Shown: positions 11,581-22,890 of the stretch, in pieces
How the letters are laid out: each line of letters begins with the position of its first letter
Position numbering within the stretch: the stretch's first letter is position 1
From: Metallyticus violacea
Taxonomy: Eukaryota; Arthropoda; Insecta; Mantodea; Metallyticidae
Direction: 5' to 3'
Length of the DNA: 64,000 bases
Assembly: GCA_030762175.1 (NCBI GenBank)
Contig: CM060842.1
Span: forward strand, 61,564,501-61,628,500
Position numbers and translations under genes: made by a program
Notes under the pieces: model-generated
Seen by the model: the letters and a program-made list of their open reading frames with translations, nothing else
What the model was told of the DNA's origin: nothing
The model's database searches: none

Positions 11581-12005
11581 TTAAAGTTCAAATATGATTG
11601 GCTTCACTGAGCAAGTTCCAATTTACATTTAAATTTTTAAAGCATAATTTGATTATTTTTTTAAGTAGATGTTATTATAAGATATAATTAATACATTCTT
11701 TGGAGTGTTTAATGACAAAGAGATTTTTAATAATTATTTTTTCCCTTAAAAGTGGGATTTCTGGTATTTGTGGTTCATTCCAAAAAATATTAATTCAAAA
11801 TCACCTGTGCCCCTATTGTTACAGATAAACAGGGTTCTACTGTAAAGAGGTAATCATGGATTACTACCTTACATTGCTATACTGAATGCAACAGTTATGG
11901 ACAATTAATTGGAAAGACTTCAGCACATAAGCTCATAGGATAGTGCTAAAATTATTATGGTTAAAAGATTTTGCCAGGGCATTTCTAAAATGGAACACCT
12001 TGTGG

Positions 12006-12010
<5 letters not shown>

Positions 12011-12052
<42 letters not shown>
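12011..12052. repeat. (AT)n microsatellite
   Basis: Uninterrupted AT dinucleotide repeat of about 21 units, immediately 5' of a LINE fragment. Confidence 0.97.
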
Positions 12053-12054
<2 letters not shown>

Positions 12055-12056
<2 letters not shown>

Positions 12057-12684
12057 TCAGGAATGGTTTAGTATCAATCGGAAAAGAATAAGATGGATGA
12101 TGGATGAATGGAGAGAAAATGCTTATGGAAGGGATTTTGGATGTAAATCAGAATAAGATATGAAGATATGGATAGGCAAATTATGCCGGGTGCAATAAAG
12201 GAGAAAATTTTGCTCATTTCCTATAAGGAAATGAAGATAAATTTTGCAAGAGAAAGATATATGAGAGGTCAACAAGAGGAGAGAAACGGAATTGCTTGGA
12301 TTAGAGTGCTGGAAATTAGAGGATTCAGAAATAATTTTGAACAGGTGTAAGGGAATTGAAGAAGCAATCCATATATTGTTTGAATGTCCACAAATGCAGA
12401 AAGGAGCTTATTAAAGAAAAATGACTTAGAATATGAAATAAAGTAGCATATAAAATTTTTATTAGGATGATCAGATTAGGAAATTAGGTGAGTTTTTGTT
12501 TAAAGTTAAAAGGAAATGGGTATGAACAGAAGAAAAAACAAATAAAAGGGGGAAGGGTTGAGACCAATGAAAGCATGGTAGTACTACATCACTATGTTTT
12601 TGTTATATTAATAATAAGTTCTTTTGTATCTGTTTTATTGCATTTTGTGTTCTGATTTGTTGGGATGTGCTAACACTTAATAAA
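12055..12684 (+). mobile_element. LINE 3' fragment, same family as 42575-50570
   Basis: The plus strand encodes ILLISYKEMKINFARERYM and GIAWIRVLEIRGFR. It aligns by eye with the C-terminal segment at about 49980-50150 (LINYKSFKKQWGREKYIE, DMAWARTGTMMLGG). The 3' end is near AACACTTAATAAAG, just before PLE copy A. The frame is broken after about 12350. Confidence 0.6.
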
Positions 12685-12737
12685 GCATTTTATGACACAG
12701 TCGAACTACACACTCTTATGCTTCACTTACTTGTCAT

Positions 12738-12785
12738 TATTGTAGACCGGTTTCGAGAACAGGTTGTTCTCATCATCAGTTTAAA
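12738..12785 (-). ncRNA. Hammerhead ribozyme-like motif, left terminus of PLE copy A
   Basis: Minus strand CTGATGA (12779-12773), stem II GAGAAC/GTTCTC with a 5-nt loop, GAAA, a 6-nt palindromic stem III ACCGGT and a GTC cleavage triplet ending at 12745. All conserved core positions are present. Minimal hammerheads in PLE terminal repeats are an established association. Confidence 0.72.
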
Positions 12786-14562
12786 TCTCCGACTGTTGGA
12801 TAATTCGTTGTGTTGTGGGTATTCTGCTCTGGCGGAGGTGTGATGAACTTAAAGTTTATATTTTCATCGCCGGAAGTGTCAAAGTTCATTAAACTGTCTC
12901 TGTATTTGTAAATGTATATTTTCTCCCATGTTGCTAATTCTGTAGGTACTTGCACTGATTTTAATAATTTTGCTTTATTCACTATATCGTGGTTTTCTGT
13001 CCAAAAATGAAATGCTACCGCTGATTTCTCAATTTGCTTGCATTTTATGATCCTGAAATGTTCTTTTAACCATGTGCCTATGTTTCGCTTTTTTTTTTCC
13101 TATGTAGATTTTTTCACATTCTTCACAACTTATTTTGTAAATGCCTGATTTTTTTCTCCTGTGGAATACTGCCACTAACATTGTCTGTGAGAAGATGTTT
13201 AACATTAAACTTGTTAATCGGTGCCAACCTGATATTAAAATCTTTAAGAATTTTCTGAAACTTTTTTGTAGCCCATGGATGATATGTGAATTTTTTATCT
13301 TTCTATGCTGAAAGTGTTGTGATTTCTTTTATAAGCTTTTGCCTCTTGAATTTCTGTACCTTTTTGTATACTAGTTCTTTCTTAAAACCATTTTTAACTG
13401 CTGTTTTTTCTACTTGTTTGTATTCTTTAAAGAATTCATGCTTGCTAATTTGTAGGTTAACTAGCCTGTGTGTTAAACTGTTGATAACTGCATGTTTGTG
13501 AGAAGTGGGGTTAAAACTATCACCTTTTATGTGATTGTCTGCATGTGTATCTTTTCTGTATATTCCAAATTCTAGACTTCCTTGATGTTTCATTATTTTT
13601 ATGTCCAAGAATGGTAACATGTTATCAATTTCTGTTTCATATGTGAACGATATATTTTTGTCTTGTAAATTCAAAAGTTTTATGGCATTCTCAATGAGCT
13701 TATTGTTAACAATGGCAAATATATCATTGACCTATCTGTACCATGTTTTAAATATGTATGGGAAAGCTGTATTGATGTATGTTTCAAACCTCCTCATGAA
13801 AAGGTTAGCTAAAAATGGAGATAAGGGGCTGCCCATAGTGAGTCCTGTTTCTTGTTTATAAAATTTGTCCTTGAAAGAAAAATATGGTTGGTTTATGCAA
13901 ATTTCGGTGAGTTTCATGTATTCTTTTATGTGAGCATCATTAATTCCACTTGTTTTAAGCCAATCATGTAAATAAATCAGGAGTTTTTCTTTAGGTATGC
14001 TTGGGAACAATGATACTACGTCGAAAGATATTAATGTGTCTGAAGGTTGCAATTTTATGTCTTTGATTTTTTCTATTAACTTAAATGAACTGCTTATGCT
14101 TCTGCTATAAAATTTTGGTAGTATCTTGAATCTGTCAACTAGCCATTTTGCCAAATAGTATGTAGGAGTATTTACACTGTTAATAATTGGTCACATACCA
14201 TTTCCAGGTTTGTGAATTTTTGGTAAACCATATATTTTTACTAATGTAGGGTTGTTTTTTTTAATTTTGTATTTTATTTCTTTTGGGATAACTGTGCAAG
14301 TTTTTAGAGCATCAGTGACTGAAGTAATGCAATGTAATGCATTTTTGGACAGAAAACCACAATATAGCGAATAAAGCAAAATTATTAAAATCAGTGTAAG
14401 GACCTACAGAATTAGCAGCATGGGAGAAAATATACATTTACAAATACAGAGACAGTTTAATGAACTTTGACACTTCCGGTGATGAAAATATAAACTTTAA
14501 GTTCATCACACCTCCGCCAGAGCAAAATACCCACAACACAACGAATTATCCATCAGTCGGAG

Positions 14563-14612
14563 ATTTGAACTGATGATGAGAACAACCTGTTCTCGAAACC
14601 GGTCTACAATAA
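14563..14612 (+). ncRNA. Hammerhead ribozyme-like motif, right terminus of PLE copy A
   Basis: CTGATGA 14570-14576; stem II 14578-14583 with 14589-14594; GAAA 14595-14598; palindromic stem III ACCGGT 14598-14603; predicted cleavage after C14604. Stem I pairs TTGAA (before CTGATGA) with TACAA (after GTC) at four of five positions. Stem III has no loop, so cleavage may need two motifs pairing in trans or in tandem. Confidence 0.75.
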
Positions 14613-14663
14613 TGACAAGTAAGTGAAGCATAAGAGTGTGTAGTTCGACTGTATCATAAAATG

Positions 14664-16160
14664 TTTTCAATTATATAATTGACTTCACTATGAATGTTCC
14701 AATTAACATTTTTAGTTACTTAATAAAGCATTTACTAATTAGGTGCCAATAACTGAGTAAGGATGTAAAGATCACAATTCATTGCCATAGCTCATTGCAG
14801 ATAGATAAGAAGGATGCTTTTTGTAAAGTATAAGCCAAAAAAAGAGCTATTGTTGCTCAACACTTTAATCAAAGTGTGGAAAGAAAAGTGTCAAACAAAG
14901 TATATACTTTGATTCATGTTATATAGGCTATTGCACAGCCTCAGGCCAGTTCCCGTAATCATGTTCCTTCTATAGATAGAATTTAATCTTGGGTTAGTGA
15001 AAGAAGTTGCTGTTTCAGATTTGCCATTTTCTCTTACATAAGGTAGATTGCAAGTAAAAGGAAAAGAAATGTTATCAGGATCACTGTGAGAAGTAAGCTT
15101 GCAGAGGACGTGTTATGGTTTGAACTTATAATGAATCCTGATCTTCTGTTTGTTCTGCATTAACTGTGATTATATATTTAGAATTTTTACACTTAGCCTT
15201 GAGAAATGATCTTCCATGTTTACTGACCATATTGATTAATAACTGAAATAGGGGAATTTATGTAGAAGCTCAACATTAAGAGAACATGTAGGCATGGAAA
15301 AATAACAAAGACATCAAAGAAAACAATGAACATGTACTCAATATACATGGTGTATTTGAATGTTAGTATTTTTCAAGAGATTGGAACCTTCTTGGTTTAT
15401 GTTGCAACTAGCAATTATCTGGAGACTGAAACTGCAGGGAGTAAAGGAGCAGAAGAGGCTGTTGAGGTGTGATAGTGATCTATGGGTATGAAAAACTGGT
15501 GCTGAGAAATTAAAGAGTGCAGATTATGTGCACCATATTGGAATTATGCAATGGCATGGACCACTGACTTAAAATGTTACTTACATTCAATCTTGAATTA
15601 GCGCTTTCTTTGTGCATTCACCAAATAATAGCTACATAATAATTTTCAAGAATCATAACAAAAATAAATAAAAATAAACAAAAGTTACATAAGATGTTTG
15701 ACATTAATTATGATCATTATAAATTAATCTATAATGTAATAATGCATGACTGCATTGTGTAATTTATAAATGTATACAACAAATGTATGAGCAAATGCTA
15801 CAGTTAAAATATTTTATTTAGCTTTTAAATACTATATTACTGCACCTATTCTGATGAGGAATTTCATTTTCATCAAGTGATGAAAAAATTTATTCCACAA
15901 TAAAGCTCTATAATAAGTAATGCATGCTGATATGCAGCTTTCAAAAGGTTACTGATAAACTTATATTGCTTTGCAAGGGTTAATACTACAAACTTTTAAA
16001 AGAAACTTATGTTCTCCAATGCAATTCAATGCAAAAACCTTGAAGAGGAGGGAAATAGGAGGAGGAGAAGATTATGCTGAATAAGTTAACCTATACAGCA
16101 TATATTATATAGATTATCAAATATTAAAACTATTCATTTATAACATAAATAAATAAATAC
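14664..16160. other. cindr intron 6 spacer: nothing recognised
   Basis: AT-rich, no coding features. A pyrimidine-poor stretch with scattered A-runs lies at 15655-15720. No repeats with clear boundaries. Confidence 0.4.
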
Positions 16161-16348
16161 CTCTTCTATTGGCAAGACCTCCACAAAATTGTCAGGAAAC
16201 ACACCAACTTTACCCTTAAGCTCTCCTCTCCACCAACCCTTATCTGCAACTTCCTTTGTTAGAATGGTAATCAGATCTCCTTCTTTCAACGTCAGCTCAT
16301 CTTCATTTGCAGCTTCATAAGGGAACAGAGCTCGACAGACTTCTTTTA
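16161..16348 (-). CDS. cindr: cindr exon 6: third SH3 domain
   Basis: A 188-nt exon containing a complete SH3 domain: [31 protein letters not shown] and [12 protein letters not shown]. Acceptor is TTGTACAG and donor GTATTTATT, which has GT but is otherwise weaker than the other donors. The domain resembles the third SH3 of CIN85 (GWWx[15 protein letters not shown]). It ends in phase 0 after a Glu-Glu pair. Confidence 0.94.
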
Positions 16349-16372
16349 CTGTACAATAAAATAACCACAGCT

Positions 16373-17410
16373 ATCAATATTAATTTAATTTGGAATTGAA
16401 CACAGTAAAACATGCATTAATAATCTTTTCTGAGTCAAAATATTTAGAACACTATGATTTCACTTACATGAGATTTACTCAGGATATGTTTCATGGAACA
16501 ATTATCCACATCCTCAGCTGTTAAATGACTGTAGGATCATTTGGAGAATGTGGCATTTACAGAAAAGACATGAACACAGACAATTATATCAAAGCGCAAG
16601 GTTTCAATCCAATATCAAATCAGTAAGCAGCATTCAAAGCATGACATACAGACTAATAAATATATCACTTTCAAGGAAGAATACAAGAATGAATATCTAT
16701 ACATAACAGAAGCCACTAAATCCAATGGGTTCAGCAAAAAGATGATTAACAAAAAAAAGTTAAAAGATTCCAGAAACAAAAAGAATTAAACAAATCTTAG
16801 CTTTGAGTGAATTAGCAGGGGAAAATTAACTTAAAAAGTTCACTTACTACCCGTCAGCAATAAGAAATTTTAAAAAACTTTTCAATTATTACAATATAAA
16901 AACCGATACAGTATAAAAAGTTATTGAAATGAAACAAAACAGATTCCAGGCACAAAGAGAAAAAATCTATGTAGGAAAATCAAAGAGGGATATAGGCATT
17001 AGGTTGAAGGAACTATGGAGACACATCCTTTACAAACAAATACATAAATCAGCTGTGACAGCACATTTTTGGAATTAAAACCATGAAATAGAAAAAGGTA
17101 TCAAGTTATTAAAAACTGTTCAATAACCAAAAGAATTAAACATCTAGGAAGGGATTTATATAAAAAAAAAATATCAGCAAAACCTTATGGATTTTGACAA
17201 CCTGGATGCAGACAGTTTATCACAAGAGCACCAGAGTCAACTCAGATACTTACCTACCCAACTTTACAAATGATCCAAGTCCTTTAATAGCTGAGGATGT
17301 GGACAATTTTCCAAAAAACAGGTCCTGAATAAATCTCATTTAAGTGAGACCATAAATAGTGTTCTAAATATTTCGACTCAGAACAGATTATTAACCACAG
17401 GTATATTGGT
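16373..17410 (+). mobile_element. Penelope-like element copy E, 5'-truncated, GIY-YIG remnant
   Basis: Plus-strand PLE remnant. RT C-terminal part is at about 16550-16700 (TYRKDMNTDNYIKAQGFNP-like, partly readable). GIY-YIG follows at about 16930-17090: REKIYVGKSKRDIGIRLKEL, YKQIHKSAVTAHFWN, NHEIEKGIKLLK. Inverted termini lie at 16373-16545 and 17265-17410 (AACACTATGATTTCACTTACATGAG and its diverged complement). The right terminus has CTGAGGA (17291-17297). Stops and frame breaks inactivate it. Same family as 26049-26560. Confidence 0.8.
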
Positions 17411-17797
17411 TAATTACAGATGATGCTAAAGGTAAGGAGAAGACAAAATCATAAAATAGTGAATGGAAATTTGGGCATACAAAAATTGCACTGAAACTAT
17501 TATTTGTAATCATCAGATCACATATGTGCCAATGAAAAAATGCTAACTTTAAACATTAACACTTTGCATATGAGAATAAACATACAAACTTAGAAATACT
17601 TGAATGAGGCAGTGGTTAACATGCTGCAACAATAATCTGAACTTTCCTGGGTTGTGAGTTGTATTTCCTAGTTTACTTTTCAGTTTCAGCTTAACAATTA
17701 CACATTTACATCACCTCATCGGCACTGATTTTCATAATAAAAAATGTAATCTAAACTTAGGTGTTCATTTTTTTACACTAAACTCCATTTACTTACA

Positions 17798-17848
17798 TAA
17801 AAGTAAGATGCATTTCGGGAGAATCTCTCCCATTTTCAGTTGCTCACC
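17798..17848 (-). ncRNA. Hammerhead-like motif, left terminus of PLE copy B
   Basis: Minus strand CTGAAAA (17839-17833; consensus CTGANGA, so G8 is replaced by A), strong stem II GGGAGA/TCTCCC, GAAA, palindromic stem III ATGCAT, then C and a stem I partner (TTACTTTT). The G8 change would be expected to cripple catalysis. The partner copy at 20325-20372 has the intact CTGAAGA. Confidence 0.55.
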
Positions 17849-20324
17849 GAACCACCGTTATTCGAAATGATGGCTGGACACCCGGATGTTTCTGTGGTGG
17901 CCTCTGTTGGTTGAAGTAGGAAATTGCTGAGTTCATCCATAGGAGGAAACTCAAAATTCATTAGGTTTTCTCTATTTTTTAATATAAAAGTTTTTTCCCA
18001 AGTGGATAACTCCAATAGGTTGTGAAGATGTTTCAGCAGTTTAATTTCTGGTTTTATTTCATGGTTTTTGGTCCAAAAGTAAGCTGCTACTGCTGATTTA
18101 TCCACCTGCTTAAACCAAATATTCCTAAAATGTTCTTTCTTCCAAACTTTTCTTTGTTTTGCCTATGTAGTTTTGCTCACAATCTGCACATTTCATTTTG
18201 TAAATTCCTGATTTCTGTTAAATTGATATGGAGTCTTTTTCTGTGCAATCTAATAAATTCTTGGTGTTGTATCTGCTCTTTGGGGCTGACATTATCCCAT
18301 GTTCTTTGAAAGTTTTCTTGAACTTCTTGTGGTAAATTGGATGGTAGGTGAAACTTTTGAATTTTTATTCTTCTTTTGTGTTTTTCAGTATGGAAACTTC
18401 CCATATCCCTTTTTGTCTTTTAGATTTATTGATAATTTTTATCATTGTGTCTTTGTTGACACCAATAGCCGTCTTTATTATTTGTTTGTATTCTATTTTG
18501 TACTCTGCTTCTGTGAGTGGAATATTTATCAGTCTGTGTGCCAAACTGTGAAATACTGCATACTTATGTGGAATGGGGTTATAACTCTCATTTTTATGTA
18601 GTTTTCAGCATGTGTTTCTTTTCTGTAAATTCCAAAATTCAAACAATCTCCATTTCTTATAATTTTTAAATCTAGAAATGGTAGCCAACCATTTCTTTCT
18701 TCTTCTATGGTAAATTGTATACATTCATGTTGCAAATTAAGAACTTTCAGGGCATCTATTGACTGTTTCTTCGGTGTTATTGCAAAAATGTCATCCACAT
18801 ACCTGCACCATGACTTGGAAATTAAAGGGAAGGCTTTTGTGATATGTGTTTCAAATGAACTCATGAATAACTCTGCTAGAAAAGGTGACAAAGGGTTTTC
18901 CATAGTAAGGCCTGAAACTTGTTGGTAATATTTTTTGTTGAATCTGAAGTAATATTGTTTAATGCAAATATTAAAAGTTTTAATAAATCTTCTATTTCTT
19001 CTGTTTTTAAATTTATTGATGCTCTAGCTATTGTTTTAGCACAGGCTAAAGTTTCTCTGTAGGTATGCTCGGGAATGAGGCTTTTACATCAAATGAAACC
19101 ATTATATCTCTAGCCATAATTTTGCCATTTTTAAGTTTTTTGACTAGATCAACTGAATTTAATGCCCAAACTTTGGAATCTCTTAAAAGAATTGAAGACT
19201 TTGATCAATTTTTTTGCTACCTGGTATATGGGTGAATTGATATTGTTTATTATTGGTCTCATGCTGTTATCATTTTTATGTATTTTAGGTATTCCATAAA
19301 GCCTGGGTAGTACTAGATTACTCTGTGTGATATGCTGTTTTTCAGTAGTGGATAGTGTTTTGACTTCATTTAGTATTTTGATTAACATTTTATTGCATTT
19401 ATTGAGCGGATTCTTATCAATTGGTTTGTAATTTTTAACATAGTTTATGCATTCTTTTTCGTCTAAAATGGCTATTTTATTACCTTTGCCTACTTTTATG
19501 TATATAACTGGTTTTTCTTTTAGTTTTTTTTAATGTCATTCTGTAGTTTATTGATTTCTTTTGGTTTTTTACGTTCTCTAAAACTTTTTTGCATTTACTT
19601 TTGACAAAATATTTTACTCTTTCGTTTAGTTGTTGGATGGCTATGTCTATGTGGCTATGTAATCTTCTTTATTATCTGAGAAATCTGTACAAGTTTTTAG
19701 GCCTTTATTTAGAAAATTGATTTCATTTTCGGAAAATGTGGCACTCGAAAGATTAACTACTTTATCTGTTTTGTGTGTGTGCGTGAGGGTGGAACCATTT
19801 TTATTTGATGTTTTTGTAAATTCTGGAGTTTCTTTTTTAATTTGTACACTTAAATTTTTATGTAGGTGGTGGTGTAAATTTTCCCATGCGTGAATTCTTA
19901 GTTTTTTCATTAGTTTTAAATATAGATCATAAATATCTACTTTTATTTCATGTAGTCTTTTATACTGTAAGCTCTTTTCAGTTTCAATTACCTTTGTTTC
20001 TGCTGCATTCAGGTGTGTACCATTGTTCATTTTAACGGTTTTCCTCACGAATACAGGTGTGACTTTTCTTATAAGACATGCTTTTAGGAAGTTATTGTTG
20101 GCCGCATGTGTCTTTTTCTGATTTCTGATGTGAGGAAATTAAACTGCTGAAACATCTTCACAATCCATTGGAGTTATTCACTTATATTAAAAAATAGAAA
20201 AAAACCCAATGAATTTCGAGTTTCCTCCTGTGGATGAACTCAGCAATTTCCTACTTCAACCAACAGAGGCCACCACAGAAACATCCGGGTGTCCAGCCAT
20301 CATTTCGAGTAACAGCGTTTCGGT

Positions 20325-20372
20325 AAGCAACTGAAGATGGGAGAGATTCTCCCAAAATTCGTCTTACTTACT
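20325..20372 (+). ncRNA. Hammerhead-like motif, right terminus of PLE copy B
   Basis: CTGAAGA 20331-20337 (matches CTGANGA), stem II GGGAGA/TCTCCC, then AAAA where GAAA is expected (G12 lost), and TTCGTC before the stem I partner TTACTTAC. Probably a decayed ribozyme. Confidence 0.5.
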
Positions 20373-20717
20373 TACTTACTTACTTTTATGTAAGTAAATG
20401 GAGTTTAGTGTAAAAAAAAAATGAATACCTAAGTTTAGGATATATTACCACCCCATTGTTAACAGTTTCATAAGTACAATATTTAAAAAATGTAATGTTG
20501 AGAGATATTAAAGTTAAAGGCTTAACAGGAGACATAGTGATAAAGCAGTAATTTTCATTTTCAATAGAAACTATGCTATCAGGCAGTCTTTGTAGACAGA
20601 AATGTGGATCATTATTTTAACATTTCATGATACTGTTACTACCAAAATGTTATTGAAAACCATCACTTTAAAGAAGTAAAATTACATTTACACTTAAAAA
20701 TAGAACTAAATATTAAG

Positions 20718-22890
20718 GTCATTGTGTGACTGAGTCGAACTTACACTCTTTTGCCCACTTACTTCTTTAAATATGTAGGACCAGTTTCATGAACTCTTCA
20801 TTCGCATCATCGACTGGAGGATAAACCTTTATGCTATGGTAATGTGTAATCTGCTTTGGTGGAGGCATGATGAACTTAAAGTTTATGTTTTCATCTTCGG
20901 AAGTGTTGAAGTTCAATGAACTGTTTTTGTACTTGTAAATGTAGTTTTTCTCCCATGTTGCTATTTCTGTAGGTCCTTGCACTGATTATAATCATTTTGT
21001 TTTATTCAATATGTTGTGGTTTTCTGTACAGAAAGGATATGCTGCTGCTGATTTCTCCAACTGTTTATATTTTATGTTTTTGAAATGTTCTTTTAATTGT
21101 GTGTCTATGTTTCTCTTTGTTTTACCAATGTAGATTTTTTCACATTCTGCACAAATTATTTTATAAATACCTGCTTTTTTCTCTTGTGGAATAGTGTCAT
21201 TAACATTATCAATCAGGATTAAATCTGTTTACAGGTTCTAACCTGATATGAAACTCTTTAAGAATATTCTGAAATTTTTTGTAGCCCCTGGATAAAATGT
21301 ATTTTTTAAAAATTAGCTTATCTTTTTTTGCTAAGTGTTGCAGTTTCTTTAATAAGTTTTTGCTTCTTTAATTTCTGTACTTTTTTGTCTACTAACTCTT
21401 TGTTATAACCATTTTGAACTGCTGTTTTTTCTATTTGTTTGTATTCTTTAAGGTATTCTTCTTTATTAATTTTTAGGTTAACTAGCAGATATATTAAGCT
21501 GTTGATAACTGCAAGTTGTGAGTTGTGGGGTTAAAACCATTGAAGTTCATTAGAATGTCTTTGTATTTGTAGATGTAGATTTTCTCCCAAGTTGCTAGTT
21601 CTGTAGGTCCTTGTACTGATTTTAATAATTTTGTTTTACTCGCTAGGTCATGGTTTTCAGTCCAAAAATGATATGCTACTGCTGATTTCTCTATTTGCTT
21701 GTACTTTATGTTCTTGAAATGTTCTTTTAACTGTGTACCAATGTTTCTCTTTGCTTTTCCAATGTAGATTTTTTCACATTCTGCATAATTTATTTTGTAA
21801 ATACCTGCTTTTTTTCTCTTGTGGAATACTGTCATTAACATTGTCTATCAGTAGGTTTTTAACATTAAATCTGTTAACCGGTGCCAACCTGATATTAAAA
21901 TCTTTAAGAATATTCTGAATTTTTTTGTAGCCCATAGATGATATGTGAATTTTTTAAAAATTAGATCTTTTCTTGCTGAAAGTGTTGTGGTTTCTTTGAT
22001 ACGATTTTGTCTCTTGAATTTCTGTACCTTTTTGTGTTTTTAAACCACTTTTAACTGCTGTTTCTTCTATTTGTTTGTATTCATTAAAATATTCTTCTTT
22101 ACTAATTTGTAGGTTATGTAGGTGTGTTAAACTGTTGATAACTGCATGTTTGTGTGCTGTGGGGTTAAAATTGTCAGCTTTGATGCGATTATCTGCATGC
22201 ATATCCTTCCTGTATATTCCAAATTCCAGATTTCCTTGACATTTCATTATTTTAATATCCAAGAATGGCAACATGTTATCAGTTTCTGTTTCTTATGTAA
22301 AAATATGTTTCTATCTTGTATATTCAAAAGTTTTAAAGCATCATCAATCAGTTTTTTGTTAATTAAAGCAAATATATCATCGACATATCTGTACTATACC
22401 TTAAATATGTACGGAAAAGGTGAGTTGATGTCTCTTTTAAATCTGTTCATGAAGAGGTTAGCTAAAAATAGAGATAAGAGACTACCTATAGTAAGTCCTG
22501 CTTGTTGTTTATAAAATTTCCCTTTGAAAGAAAAATAGGCTTGGTTGATGCAAATTTCTTTGATGTATTCAAGTCAAACAAAACAATGTGACAAAATTAT
22601 TAAAATCAGTACAAGGACCTACAGAATAAGCAACTTGAGAGAAAATCTACATCTACAAATTCATAAACAGCTTATGAATTTGACACTGCTGGGATGAAAA
22701 CATAAACTACAAGTTTATCACACCACCACCAGAGCAGAATTCACATTCCTACAGCTTAATGAATTATCCAACAATTGAATTTTAGCCTGGGTGATGATGA
22801 GAACAAAATGTTCTTAAAACCGGTTCTATATATAATGACAAGTAAGTGAATCATTAAGAGTGTGTAGTTCAACTAAATCATACAATAATA
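20718..22890 (-). mobile_element. Penelope-like composite copy C: two partial PLEs in tandem
   Basis: Minus-strand GIY-YIG C-terminal coding appears twice. Once is at 20982-20767 (GPTEIATWEKNYIYKYKNSS). The other is at 21841-21494 (GIYKINYAECEKIYIGKAKR, SAVAYHFWTENHDLASK, ELATWEKIYIYKYKD). RT C-terminal sequence lies upstream of each (for example MLPFLDIKIMKCQGNLEFG at 22274). The left end is TCATTGTGTGACTGAGTCG-like and the right end is the copy A-type terminus at 22795-22890. The structure suggests one truncated copy joined head-to-tail to another, a configuration known for PLEs. Frames are broken. Confidence 0.83.
22795..22850 (+). ncRNA. Decayed hammerhead-like motif, right terminus of PLE copy C
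   Basis: GTGATGA replaces CTGATGA (near 22791-22797). The stem GAGAAC/GTTCT(T) is kept. TAAAAC replaces GAAAC, and ACCGGT is kept. Clearly related to the copy A motif but with two core positions lost. Confidence 0.45.

Larger units (their letters stand above)
9566..11844. mobile_element. Pogo/Tigger-like terminal inverted repeat pair with TA flanks
   Basis: CAGTAGAACCCTGTTTACCTG (9568-9588) and its complement (11822-11842) match at 20 of 21 positions and are each flanked by TA. CAGT...AACCC ends and TA duplications are typical of the pogo branch of the Tc1/mariner superfamily. No transposase is recognisable between them. The interval contains a MITE-like element (9939-10954) and a solo PLE end (11470-11577), so it may be a non-autonomous element that later received insertions, or two separate ends in chance opposition. 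Confidence 0.6.
12686..14663 (-). mobile_element. Penelope-like element copy A (RT + GIY-YIG), long inverted terminal repeats
   Basis: Inverted repeats of about 320 bp (12686-13008 and 14340-14663) bound a minus-strand coding remnant. RT segments: LPKIHKPGNGM (14190-14230), SFDVVSLFPSIP and GLTMGSPLSPFLANLF (14154-13732), then MLPFLDIKIMKHQGSLEFGIYRKD (13674 on, in two parts). The GIY-YIG endonuclease follows (GIYKI, KIYIGK, HFWTENHDI; about 13160-12970), broken by a frameshift near an A-run at 13090. The RT active site normally reads YVDD, but here there is a stop and the first Asp is Asn (VND, about 13730), so the copy is inactive. Each terminal repeat has a hammerhead-like core. Confidence 0.92.
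17750..20436 (-). mobile_element. Penelope-like element copy B, near full length
   Basis: Bounded by inverted repeats (17750-18060 and 20140-20436, both reaching CTAAACTTAGGTATTCAT-type ends). Minus-strand protein segments in order: N-terminal region (20048-19647; VVNLSSATFSENEINFLNKG), LYGIPKIHKNDNSMRPII (about 19300), NPLSPFLAELFMSSFETHI, RYVDDIFAITPKK with the catalytic YVDD intact (18903-18780), WLPFLDLKI...FGIYRKETHAENY, then GIY-YIG C-terminal part (SAVAAYFWTKNHEI, ELSTWEK; 18105-17836). Several frameshifts break the frame. A microsatellite (CTTA)n lies in the right terminus near 20366. Confidence 0.92.

Noticed and set aside
14563..20436. Reading the inverted PLE repeats as a classical DNA transposon with terminal inverted repeats
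   Set aside because: The enclosed genes encode a reverse transcriptase and GIY-YIG nuclease, the PLE arrangement, and inverted terminal repeats are a known PLE configuration.
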